64,000 nucleotides of DNA from CAYUQT01 sp964596165 (GTDB lineage Bacteria; Planctomycetota; Phycisphaerae; UBA1845; JAFGLZ01). Shown here one piece after another: positions 27,092 to 35,122 of this stretch (within the stretch, counting starts at the first letter, position 1; each line of letters opens with the position of its first letter). The position numbers were made by a program, and so were the translations under genes. The stretch spans positions 1-64,000 of the forward strand of contig CAZQTW010000016.1 in NCBI GenBank assembly GCA_964596165.1, read 5' to 3'. The notes beneath the pieces are model-generated. The model saw nothing but the letters and a program-made list of their open reading frames with translations. It ran no database searches and had not been told where the DNA came from.

Positions 27092-28048
27092 ATGGACATC
27101 GAAACGGTTGGGGTCGCCGGCTTGGGATTCCAGGGGCGCGAGATCGTGGCCTGCCTGCTCGGCTACGGCTTCCGCGTCATCGGGTACACGAGACACCGCG
27201 CGACGCACGACGTGGCGCGACAGTACATCGCCGACGGGGTCAAGGACCTTGTGGAGCACAGCGGATGCCCCGCCTCGCTGGTCGGCGCTTGGGCTGATCG
27301 GTACGAGGCGACCGAGTCATGCGAGGCATTCAGGCCGTGCGATTTCATCATCGAGACGGTCATCGAGGAGGCGGGAGCCAAGCAGCAGGTATTCGACCAG
27401 ATCGAGGCGGTCATCGGGCCCACCGTGCCCGTCGCCAGCAACACGTCGACGCTGCCGATCACCCAGTTGCAGAAGCAGCGGAGGCATCCGGAGCGATTTG
27501 TCGGGATGCATTGGGGCGAACCGGCCCACGTGTCGCGATTCCTGGAGGTAGTCCGCGGCGAGCAGACGAACGATGCGACAGTTCAGGCGGCGATTGCGCT
27601 CGGGCGAAAGGCGAGGAAGGAACCCTCGCTCGTGCAGAAGGATGTGGTTGCGTTCATCGCCAACCGGATCGGCTATGCGATCTACCGCGAAGCCTTGAGC
27701 CTTCTGGAATTGGGGATCGGCGACGTCGAGACGATCGACCGATCATTCCGCAACGCCGTGGGGATGTGGGCGACCATCGGCGGGCCGTTCCGCGAGATGG
27801 ATCTGACCGGGGGTCCCGCCGTTTACGCGCCCGTCATGAAGGGTGTACTCCCCCACCTGAGCAACTCGCGAGAGGTCCCCCAGGTCCTCCGGGATCTGGC
27901 GGCGAGCGACGCCCGGGGCATCACGAACGGCCGCGGTTTCTACAACTACACCCCGGAAGAAGCCAAGCGATGGGACCACCTGTTTCGTGAAAGCGCCTGG
28001 GAAGTCCGCAAGCTCATGGACAAATACGTACCCCCGGAGGCCCCATGA
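27092..28048 (+). CDS. 3-hydroxyacyl-CoA dehydrogenase family protein
   Basis: 318 residues, the usual length of the stand-alone enzyme. The Rossmann motif GVAGLGFQGREI lies at residues 8-19. DFIIETVIEEAGAKQQVF, then ASNTSTLPI, is the family's second block. GMHWGEPAH provides the active-site His in the position of HFFNP. The C-terminal helical domain begins IANRIGYAIYREAL. It oxidises 3-hydroxyacyl-CoA or a similar 3-hydroxy acid. The ATG follows GGGAGA. The stop overlaps the start of the M19 dipeptidase gene (ATGA), so they form an operon. Confidence 0.85.
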   Translation: MDIETVGVAGLGFQGREIVACLLGYGFRVIGYTRHRATHDVARQYIADGVKDLVEHSGCPASLVGAWADRYEATESCEAFRPCDFIIETVIEEAGAKQQVFDQIEAVIGPTVPVASNTSTLPITQLQKQRRHPERFVGMHWGEPAHVSRFLEVVRGEQTNDATVQAAIALGRKARKEPSLVQKDVVAFIANRIGYAIYREALSLLELGIGDVETIDRSFRNAVGMWATIGGPFREMDLTGGPAVYAPVMKGVLPHLSNSREVPQVLRDLAASDARGITNGRGFYNYTPEEAKRWDHLFRESAWEVRKLMDKYVPPEAP

Positions 28049-29133
28049 GACTGATGATCGACAGCCATCTCGATCTGAGCTGGAACGCCTTGGGTTGGAA
28101 CCGCGACCAGACGCGACCCCTGGAGGAGATCAACCGCCTTGAAGACGGCATGACCGACCACGTCGCCCGGGGCCATGCCATCAATAGCCTCCCCGAGATG
28201 CGGCGCGGCAAGGTGGCCGTCTGCCTGGCGACGGTGCTGGCCGGATCGGATCCGGATGTCTCACACACCGGAGGCCAATCGCGGATGAACCTGGAATACC
28301 GCACTCAGGAGCTGGCCTGTGCCGCCGGGCGCGGGCAACTAGCGTACTACCGTCTGCTGGAAGAACGCGGACAGATGAAGATGCTTCGAACCCGGGCCGA
28401 CTTGGAGGCCCACTGGAAGCAATGGCTCGGGGGCGGCGAGGAAGACTTGCCCATCGGATATGTCCTTGCGATGGAGGGCGCGGACCCCATTGCCTGGCCC
28501 GAGCAGGCCGAGCAATGGTGGAACGACGGGCTGCGATGCGCGAGCCTGGTGCACTTCGGCCGGAGTCACTACGCGGTCGGCACGGGCAAGACCGGTCCGA
28601 TCACTGAAGACGGGCGGAGACTGCTCCGGGAGTTCGAGCGGTTGGGCATCGTTCTCGATACAACTCACCTGTGCGACCGAGGGTTCGAGGAAGCCCTCGA
28701 TCTCTTCGGCGGGGCGGTCGCGGCCACGCACAACAACTGCCGGGCCCTCGTACCGGGCGATCGCCAGTTGACCGACGACCAGATCCGGCGCCTGGTCGGC
28801 CGCGGCGGTGTGATCGGTGTCTGCCTCGATGCATGGATGCTCTGGCCCGGTTGGCGGCTTGGCGAGACCTCGCGCGAGGTGGTCGGCCTTGACGCATTGG
28901 CCGACAATATCGATCACATCTGCCAACTGGCGGGCGACTGCCGACACGTCGGATTCGGCACCGACGCCGACGGCGGCTACGGGACCGAGCAGACGCCCCG
29001 CGAGGTGAATTCGATCGCCGACGTGCAACGGATGAGCGAGATCCTGGCCGGCCGGGGCTACCGCGATTCCGACATCGATGCCGTCTTCCACGCCAACTGG
29101 CTGGAGTTCTTCCGACGCTATTTGCCCGCCTGA
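28045..29133 (+). CDS. Membrane dipeptidase, peptidase family M19
   Basis: 362 residues with no signal peptide. Zinc ligands of the M19 TIM-barrel are visible: IDSHLDLSWN (HxD), the Glu in LAMEGADP, and the His pair in DTTHLCDRGF and AATHNNCRALVPGDRQL. The barrel ends with VGFGTDADGGYG. M19 enzymes cleave dipeptides, including D-residue ones. Start and stop overlap with the upstream dehydrogenase gene indicates translational coupling. Confidence 0.88.
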   Translation: MRLMIDSHLDLSWNALGWNRDQTRPLEEINRLEDGMTDHVARGHAINSLPEMRRGKVAVCLATVLAGSDPDVSHTGGQSRMNLEYRTQELACAAGRGQLAYYRLLEERGQMKMLRTRADLEAHWKQWLGGGEEDLPIGYVLAMEGADPIAWPEQAEQWWNDGLRCASLVHFGRSHYAVGTGKTGPITEDGRRLLREFERLGIVLDTTHLCDRGFEEALDLFGGAVAATHNNCRALVPGDRQLTDDQIRRLVGRGGVIGVCLDAWMLWPGWRLGETSREVVGLDALADNIDHICQLAGDCRHVGFGTDADGGYGTEQTPREVNSIADVQRMSEILAGRGYRDSDIDAVFHANWLEFFRRYLPA

Positions 29134-29163
29134 CAGGCGGGGGGGGAATATAGACAGGGGAAC

Positions 29164-30210
29164 ATGAGCGCGGTGAAAACGAACGCTGTTCTGCCGGCCT
29201 GGCTACTGAGCATCTCGCTTCAGGGCGGGTCGCAGTTCGTTGCCCTTGCCCAGATGCCGGACCCCCCGGGGCAGGTCAAGCCCGGCGAACGCCCCACGAA
29301 CGAAGCCTATCTGTTCGCCCACATGATGGAGGGCGACTATGGCCGCCTCTACTACAGCCTCAGCCTGGACGGGTTGCACTGGACGCTACTCAACGGCGGC
29401 AAGCGGGTCTTCGAGGACTATCGCGGGCACCCCGACATCTGCCGCGGGCACGACCGGCGGTACTACCTGGTGGGAAACCGACACGACAAGGAACCCGACA
29501 TCAACTTCTGGGTGTCGGACGATCTCATCGTGTGGAGGAAGTACGGCGACTACGTGCCCGACCTGAAACGGATTCCCGGCTATCCAACGGCCCTACCAAG
29601 GATCGGGGCGCCGAAGGTGTTCTACGATGAGGCCGGTGCGCAGTACTTGCTTACGTGGCATACGACGCACGACATGGGCAAGACGGATCTGCCGGAGCCG
29701 TATTGGGCCGGCCAACGGACGATCTACGCCACCTCGAAGGACCTCAAGACCTTTTCCGAGCCGCCGCGCAAGCTGTTCCACTGGGACATGGCCACCATCG
29801 ACGTGATCGTTCGCCGGGAGGGTGAGCGGTACTACGCGATCATCAAGGACGAGCGGTATCCCACGCTCGACTGGACCACGGGCAAGACCATCCGGATCTG
29901 CAGTGCACCGAAGCTGTTGGGTCCGTATTCCGAGCCAGGGCCGCCGGTCAGCCCGAACTTCCGCGAGGCCCCCACGTTGATCCCATCGCCGGATGGCAAG
30001 GCGTGGTATCTCTATTACGAGCAGTATCCCGGCGTTGCGTACGGGCTGTCGGTCGCGGCCGGCCTGAAATGGCCATGGTTCCAGGCGGCCGGCGGGACCT
30101 CGCGACCGACGTGGAACAAGTACAGCGTCCCGGCCCGGGCGCGCCACGGCTCGATGATCCCTGTCAGTCGCAAGGAGTACGATGCGGTGGTCACAGCGTT
30201 TGGGCGGTAG
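29164..30210 (+). CDS. Secreted GH43/GH32-like five-bladed propeller protein
   Basis: 348 residues. The N-terminus has a hydrophobic signal sequence (AVLPAWLLSISLQ). Blades show YYSLSLDGLHWTLL, DINFWVSDDLIVWRKYGDY, TIYATSKDLKTF and RICSAPKLLGPYSEP, as in GH43-type proteins. Three acids are candidates (Asp in GHPDICRGHD, Asp in TIDVIVRREG, Glu in REAPTL). The position of the last, next to the substrate-facing loop, fits the general acid of GH43. Enzymatic activity is inferred only. Confidence 0.72.
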   Translation: MSAVKTNAVLPAWLLSISLQGGSQFVALAQMPDPPGQVKPGERPTNEAYLFAHMMEGDYGRLYYSLSLDGLHWTLLNGGKRVFEDYRGHPDICRGHDRRYYLVGNRHDKEPDINFWVSDDLIVWRKYGDYVPDLKRIPGYPTALPRIGAPKVFYDEAGAQYLLTWHTTHDMGKTDLPEPYWAGQRTIYATSKDLKTFSEPPRKLFHWDMATIDVIVRREGERYYAIIKDERYPTLDWTTGKTIRICSAPKLLGPYSEPGPPVSPNFREAPTLIPSPDGKAWYLYYEQYPGVAYGLSVAAGLKWPWFQAAGGTSRPTWNKYSVPARARHGSMIPVSRKEYDAVVTAFGR

Positions 30211-30365
30211 ACGGCCGACCGGAGGCAGCGGGGCCGCTCACCGTCCCTCCTTGCGTCGAATGTTTCTCGCAAATAGGATGACGCTGGCTCAGGAGGGCGA
30301 CCTGGGCGGCTCGCAGGTCGCCACATCCCTGCACTTTGAACTACATTGACAATGCGAGGAGAACC

Positions 30366-32402
30366 ATGACACGATCGATCATCTTCGCAACACTGCCGCT
30401 TCTTGCATGCATTCAGGCTGTGCGCGCCGAGGAATCGCCCGCCAGCGAGCCCGCCAAGGTCAGCCGTCCCTTTGCGTACTCCGGGTACAGCAAGCCTCAG
30501 TACATGACGTCGCGACGGTTCGGCGAGTACGTCCCGATGTCCGACGGTGTCAAGCTGGCCATCGACGTCTATCTGCCGACCGGAGGCACCGGGGCCAAGC
30601 GATTCCCCGTGGTCATGCAATACACACCGTATCATCGCAGCACGATCGACCCGAAAACCGGCCAGGTTGTCAGCCTCATGCCCCCGGTCTTCAACCAGTT
30701 CCTCCTGTCGTACGGCTACGCGGTGGTGTACGCCGACATGCGCGGCACGGGGGCTTCCACGGGCTGGATGCATGACTTCATGCCTCGGATCGCACAGGAC
30801 GGCGGCGAACTGGTCGACTGGATCGCCAAGCAGCCATGGTGCGACGGCAACATCGGCATGTTCGGCGGGTCATACATGGGCTGGTCGCAAATTGCCATCG
30901 CCGGCCAAGGACGTCCCGCCCTCAAGTGCATCATCCCCGCCGTGGTTCCCCTCGACGGCTATACCGGCGAGGTCCGTCCCGGAGGCATCTACTGCCAGGG
31001 CATGGTGAACCGATGGTCGACCGGCATGTACTACCGCGTCAGGAACTACTACGACCCGACGAAGAACCGCATGCCCGTCACACCCGTGGTCGACGAGGAC
31101 GGCGATGGAAAGCTTACGGACGAGATTCCACTCGATGCCAACGGCGATGGCAGCTTCCTCGACGAGGGCTTCCCGCCGAAGTACTCGGACGATGCGGCTC
31201 GCAAGCACATCTACTACCTGGCCACCCAGGACCATCTGAAAGACTATGACTATGCGGCCGTGGCGGCAAAGGGGATCTTCATCGACGACAAGAGCCCCTT
31301 GGGGTATACAGCCTACGACCTTGGCCCGAGCGCGCACGTGCCCGGCGTGATGGCGTCCAAAGTGGCGATCTGCAATGTCGGCGGGTGGTTCGACGGCTTC
31401 ACCCGGGGCACATTCGAGCTGTACTGCACGATGCGCGCGACGAATCCGTCAAGGATCATCATCGCACCGGCCTATCATGACCTCCTTGGCGGACCATTCT
31501 GGAAGTACCTCGGCGAGGACCCGATCATCCTGAAGAACACATTCCTGCTGGAGCTGGTTCGCATCTTCGACCGCTGGCTGAAGGGGATTCCCAACGGCGT
31601 CGACAAAGAGCCGCCGGTCTGCCTCTACGTGATGCACGGTGGTGGGTGGCGGCTGGAGAATGAGTGGCCACTGAAGCGGCAGGTGGTGACGAAGTACTTC
31701 CTCGGTGCCGAACACCAACTGAGCCGTGAGGCCACGGGCGACGGGGCCGACTCCTACAAGGCCGACTTCACGCACGATTCGACGTATGGCCAGAAGTCCG
31801 GCAACCGCATGCTCTCGCTGGCGGGCGGCACGCCGGACGCGCTGCCGATCCGCACCGAAAAGGATCGCCAGTGCCTCTGCTACACCTCCGCGGCTCTCGA
31901 GGAGAATACGGAGGTAACCGGACACCCGATCGTCCGCCTGAACGTCTCATCGACGGCGGCCTACGGCGATTTCTTCGTGTACCTGGAGGACGTGGATGCC
32001 GAGGGACAGGTAATCCTGGTCACCGAGGGCCAACTCCGGGCCGAATTCGCCGGGCTGCACGACAACAACAAGATAATCCTCCGCGGCGCCAGAAAGATCG
32101 AGGTGTTGCCGAAGCTGCCCTGGCACGGCTACGAAAAGGCCGACTACGCCGACTCCGTCCTGGCCGGCGGCAAGACCGTCGAGCTGGTCTTCGACCTGCA
32201 GCCGACCGCGTGGGTGTTCCGCAAGGGCCACCGGATTCGGATCGCCGTCGCGTGCGCGGACTACCCGACATTCGAGCTGCACCCGAAACTGAGTCCGTCT
32301 AACAAGCCCGACGCCCCGGACAATGTCGTCCCGACGATCACCGTCCATCGCGCCGAGAGCCACCGTTCGTGTATTGAGCTGCCGGTGATTCCGAGGGGAT
32401 GA
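30366..32402 (+). CDS. CocE/NonD family hydrolase (X-Pro dipeptidyl-peptidase-like), secreted
   Basis: 678 residues from the ATG at 30366, preceded by a GAGGAGAA motif; a TTG start 10 codons upstream is possible. A signal peptide is followed by the alpha/beta-hydrolase domain: ADMRGTGASTGW and nucleophile elbow GGSYMGWSQ. The catalytic His is probably in IIAPAYHDLLGG. A C-terminal jelly-roll domain ends TITVHRAESHRSCIELPV. The last 295 bases of the gene, plus 21 bases after it, are repeated about 1 kb downstream (33125-33440). Confidence 0.88.
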   Translation: MTRSIIFATLPLLACIQAVRAEESPASEPAKVSRPFAYSGYSKPQYMTSRRFGEYVPMSDGVKLAIDVYLPTGGTGAKRFPVVMQYTPYHRSTIDPKTGQVVSLMPPVFNQFLLSYGYAVVYADMRGTGASTGWMHDFMPRIAQDGGELVDWIAKQPWCDGNIGMFGGSYMGWSQIAIAGQGRPALKCIIPAVVPLDGYTGEVRPGGIYCQGMVNRWSTGMYYRVRNYYDPTKNRMPVTPVVDEDGDGKLTDEIPLDANGDGSFLDEGFPPKYSDDAARKHIYYLATQDHLKDYDYAAVAAKGIFIDDKSPLGYTAYDLGPSAHVPGVMASKVAICNVGGWFDGFTRGTFELYCTMRATNPSRIIIAPAYHDLLGGPFWKYLGEDPIILKNTFLLELVRIFDRWLKGIPNGVDKEPPVCLYVMHGGGWRLENEWPLKRQVVTKYFLGAEHQLSREATGDGADSYKADFTHDSTYGQKSGNRMLSLAGGTPDALPIRTEKDRQCLCYTSAALEENTEVTGHPIVRLNVSSTAAYGDFFVYLEDVDAEGQVILVTEGQLRAEFAGLHDNNKIILRGARKIEVLPKLPWHGYEKADYADSVLAGGKTVELVFDLQPTAWVFRKGHRIRIAVACADYPTFELHPKLSPSNKPDAPDNVVPTITVHRAESHRSCIELPVIPRG

Positions 32403-32423
32403 GAGGACAGAAGCGGAGGACGG
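32108..32423 (+). repeat. Direct repeat, copy 1: 3' end of the CocE gene
   Basis: 316 bases spanning the last part of the CocE gene, its stop codon and 21 bases beyond are repeated without gaps at 33125-33440, exactly 1017 bases away. I count three substitutions. The two copies flank the toxin-antitoxin module at 32499-33012. Confidence 0.9.
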
Positions 32424-32498
32424 CATTGTGCGCTCGTGCGCAGGGACGCCGGTCACAGCCCCAAGGTATGCCGAAGCGCCTTGTCCACCGCCGTCATG

Positions 32499-32792
32499 TC
32501 ACCCAGCCGACCGATGGATCTCGGTTTCAAGGATGGTCGCAAGGTTGTCCGTCATGATCACGGAATCGGCCAGGAGTCCCATCTGCTGCCCCTGTGAGCT
32601 TGAACTCGCGACGCTCACCCTGCTTGGATGGCCGGCTCGCACGAGGTTGCTGGTGATCATGGCGACGATGGTCTGCGGCATGCCCGTATTGAGATCGTCC
32701 GCCAACACGATCAGCGCGGGGCGCCGCTTTGCGGTCCGCAGGTTGGAGTCGGGGAATAGTACGAGCACGACGTCACCGCGTTTATAGCGCAT
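32499..32792 (-). CDS. MazF/PemK-type mRNA interferase toxin
   Basis: 97 residues from the ATG at 32792. The N-terminal block MRYKRGDVVLVLFPDSNL is the typical opening of PemK/MazF (RGDVVLVxFP). RPALIVLADDLN and TIVAMITSN follow, with the family's conserved Arg and Ser/Thr near the active site. The antitoxin gene overlaps its start by 11 bases. Length and motifs are intact, so the toxin looks functional. Confidence 0.82.
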   Translation of the reverse strand: MRYKRGDVVLVLFPDSNLRTAKRRPALIVLADDLNTGMPQTIVAMITSNLVRAGHPSRVSVASSSSQGQQMGLLADSVIMTDNLATILETEIHRSAG

Positions 32793-33012
32793 CGTAGGCG
32801 TCCATGTCCGGCCGGTTCCAGTCCTCTTCGAACGCCTTGAGCCGCGACCGCAAGTCGGCGGCCTGCTCTGGGGCAATTCCAACTGACGCAAGATCGATGT
32901 GCCCTTCCTTCAACAGAAACGTCACGATGACCCGCGATTCGGCGTCCGCCGGCGCCGGTTCCAGCAACTCGACCTTCCCGTTTCGGTAGATACCCTCAAT
33001 CGACCTGACCAT
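32782..33012 (-). CDS. DUF104-like antitoxin of the MazF module
   Basis: 76 residues from the ATG at 33012 (MVRSIEGIYRNGKVELLEP). The GIYRNGKVELLEP pattern is the DUF104-type N-terminal DNA-binding beta region. The tail EDWNRPDMDAYDAL is acidic and probably docks into the toxin. A longer start at 33039 is possible, but GAGG lies before the one used. It overlaps the toxin gene, giving the usual antitoxin-first order. Confidence 0.75.
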   Translation of the reverse strand: MVRSIEGIYRNGKVELLEPAPADAESRVIVTFLLKEGHIDLASVGIAPEQAADLRSRLKAFEEDWNRPDMDAYDAL

Positions 33013-33124
33013 GAGGCACCTCGTGCTCTTCTTGACCATTGCTAATTATATCCCAAGCGGCGTCGGACGGACATCCACGCAGCGGCCATGCAGCGCGGCG
33101 GTGTCCCAGAAAGACCGAGATGTC

Positions 33125-33440
33125 GCCGAAGCTGCCCTGGCACGGCTACGAAAAGGCCGACTACGCCGACTCCATCCTGGCCGGCGGCAAGACCGCCGAG
33201 CTGGTCTTCGACCTGCAGCCGACCGCGTGGGTGTTCCGCAAGGGCCACCGGATTCGGATCGCCGTCGCGTGCGCGGACTACCCGACATTCGAGCTGCACC
33301 CGAAACTGAGTCCGTCTAACAAGCCCGACGCCCCGGACAATGTCGTCCCGACGATCACCGTCCATCGCGCCGAGAGCCACCGTTCGTGTATTGAGCTGCC
33401 GGTGATTCCGAGGGGATGAGAGGACAGAAGCGGGGGACGG
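33125..33440 (+). pseudogene. Duplicated 3' fragment of the CocE hydrolase gene
   Basis: Repeat copy 2. It encodes only the end of the C-terminal domain (from KLPWHGYEKADYADSI to the stop at 33417-33419) with no start or catalytic domain. Two substitutions change residues (V to I and V to A). Weaker similarity continues about 25 bases to the left (AGAAAGAyCGAG), so the duplicated block was once longer. It cannot make a working hydrolase. Confidence 0.85.
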
Positions 33441-33456
33441 TCATTTGTTCCCCGTG

Positions 33457-34242
33457 TCACGCCTTTCCCCTGTCGGCGCCCGTTATGGGCAACAACCGCT
33501 GGGCGTTGTCGCCGAGGATCATCGCCTCGGCGGCGGGGGGCAGCTTGAGCCGGCGGAACTTGAGGAGCTGATAATCGATGTACGTGAGGTCGCCGAAGCC
33601 TCCGTCGGAGCCGAACAGCATGCGCTCCGGCCCCACAGTGGTCACCGCGCGGCGGAGCTCGAGCAGCGTCGGCCCGTCGGTCTGCATGTAGACGTTCGGG
33701 TGTCGGCGGATCGCCTGCAGTGCGTTTTCCGCGAGGTCCTTCAGGCCTCCGTGGCCCAGGATCATCGTGCAATCGGGGTAGCGCTCGGCGAGCCAGGCGA
33801 TCTGGAGGCTGCCGGTATACGGTGGCGTGCCGTCGTGAAAGACGACGACCAACCGCAGCCCGTTGGCCACCTCGAAGATCGGCTCGAGGCACGCGTCGGT
33901 GCACGACACCGGCTGGAGCCAGCCGTGCAGTTTCAGGCCGCCCAGGTGCAGTTGGGTGATTGCCCGCTCCAGTTCCCGAGCGGCCGGTGCCCCTTCGCGG
34001 GGATTCACCGTGGCCATTCCCACGAACCGATCGCCGAACGTGCGCTGCAGTTCGGCCATTTGGTCGTTGTAGCGTCGGTGGGCCTCCGACTGATTCTCGA
34101 GCAGGGCATCGACGGAGGAGTACCAGACCCGATCGACACCGAGCCCGGCGTAGTGATCGACGACGGCCTGTGGAGCGAGCGGCCTCATCGACCATGAGCT
34201 GCCCAACTGGATATGAGCATGGGTATCGACGACGAGGCTCAT
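33457..34242 (-). CDS. Amidohydrolase-2 family TIM-barrel hydrolase
   Basis: 261 residues from the ATG at 34242. Ligand motifs are DTHAHIQLG (HxH), LKLHGWLQPV, VVFHDGTPP, LGHGGLKDL and LFGSDGGFGD, in the order of the superfamily. No signal peptide. It overlaps the next leftward gene's stop by four bases (ATGA) and the two proteins share the same layout, so this is a tandem pair of paralogues. The pair probably acts on related ring or lactone substrates. Confidence 0.85.
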   Translation of the reverse strand: MSLVVDTHAHIQLGSSWSMRPLAPQAVVDHYAGLGVDRVWYSSVDALLENQSEAHRRYNDQMAELQRTFGDRFVGMATVNPREGAPAARELERAITQLHLGGLKLHGWLQPVSCTDACLEPIFEVANGLRLVVVFHDGTPPYTGSLQIAWLAERYPDCTMILGHGGLKDLAENALQAIRRHPNVYMQTDGPTLLELRRAVTTVGPERMLFGSDGGFGDLTYIDYQLLKFRRLKLPPAAEAMILGDNAQRLLPITGADRGKA

Positions 34243-34985
34243 CGGCGACCTCCCCAAAGCGCCGGCGCGTTGTCGTGCATGATCCGCCGGCGCTGATCGG
34301 GTCCCATCGGCACCATCGCCAGCTTCTCGATCTCCAGCGACAGGTCGCTCTCCGGCGAGTCGGAGCCGAACAGGATCCGCCGGGGCCCGACCTTCTGAAT
34401 CGCGTTGGCGATGTTCATCGGGTCGATCAGCGAGGTCTCCAGATAGATGTTGTCCGCCTGGAGCGCGGCGGGGACGGCGTCGGTCCAGAGGTCGGCAAAG
34501 CCCATGTGGCCCATGACGAAGGGAACCTCGGGAAACGATCGCGCCAGCTCGGCGAGCTGAAACGGCTCGGCCGTGACAACTGTGCCCGTATGGGCGTAGA
34601 CCGGTGCGCGACGAGCCCGACACAGCTCCAGCAGCGGATGCACCAGCGGATCGCTCAGTACGAATCCCTGCAGGTGACTGTTCAGCTTCAGCCCGACCAG
34701 GCCGGCGTCCAAGCAGCGGGCCAGTTCGGCGACGGCGTCCTCTTGGAACCAGGGATTAACGGCCGCCAGTCCCCAGAAGCGGTCGGGCCGGCGGGCGACG
34801 GCGGCCAGCACCTGGTCGTTGCCCTCCTGGTTCCGCACGGCGACGAACTGGTCGACCGTACACACAACAGCCCGCTCGACGTCGTGAAGGTCCATTTGAC
34901 GCAGAAGCTCTTCGGCGGTGATCCGCTTGCGGAGGCCTGATCCGACGTGGCAGTGGCTGTCGATGATCGACATGCTGCTCTCCAT
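34239..34985 (-). CDS. Amidohydrolase-2 family TIM-barrel hydrolase (paralogue)
   Basis: 248 residues, with an alternative start at 34973 that has GGAG just upstream. Motifs run IIDSHCHVGSG (HxH), VGLKLNSHLQG, APVYAHTGT, FVMGHMGFADL and ILFGSDSPESD, matching the neighbour in order and spacing. It is the promoter-proximal gene of the pair, divergent from the symporter at 35123. Joint regulation with that transporter is likely but not shown. Confidence 0.85.
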   Translation of the reverse strand: MESSMSIIDSHCHVGSGLRKRITAEELLRQMDLHDVERAVVCTVDQFVAVRNQEGNDQVLAAVARRPDRFWGLAAVNPWFQEDAVAELARCLDAGLVGLKLNSHLQGFVLSDPLVHPLLELCRARRAPVYAHTGTVVTAEPFQLAELARSFPEVPFVMGHMGFADLWTDAVPAALQADNIYLETSLIDPMNIANAIQKVGPRRILFGSDSPESDLSLEIEKLAMVPMGPDQRRRIMHDNAPALWGGRR

Positions 34986-35122
34986 ACCACCGGGCGCGGT
35001 GGCGTGTCAAACGTCCATGCCCTGGCATAGGCTGTACATTTGGGCTATAAACGCGCGCATCTCTTCCGTCAGCGTCTTGTCCGGACGACGAAGGCGTTGC
35101 GGGAACCGCCGGGAGACTCTCG

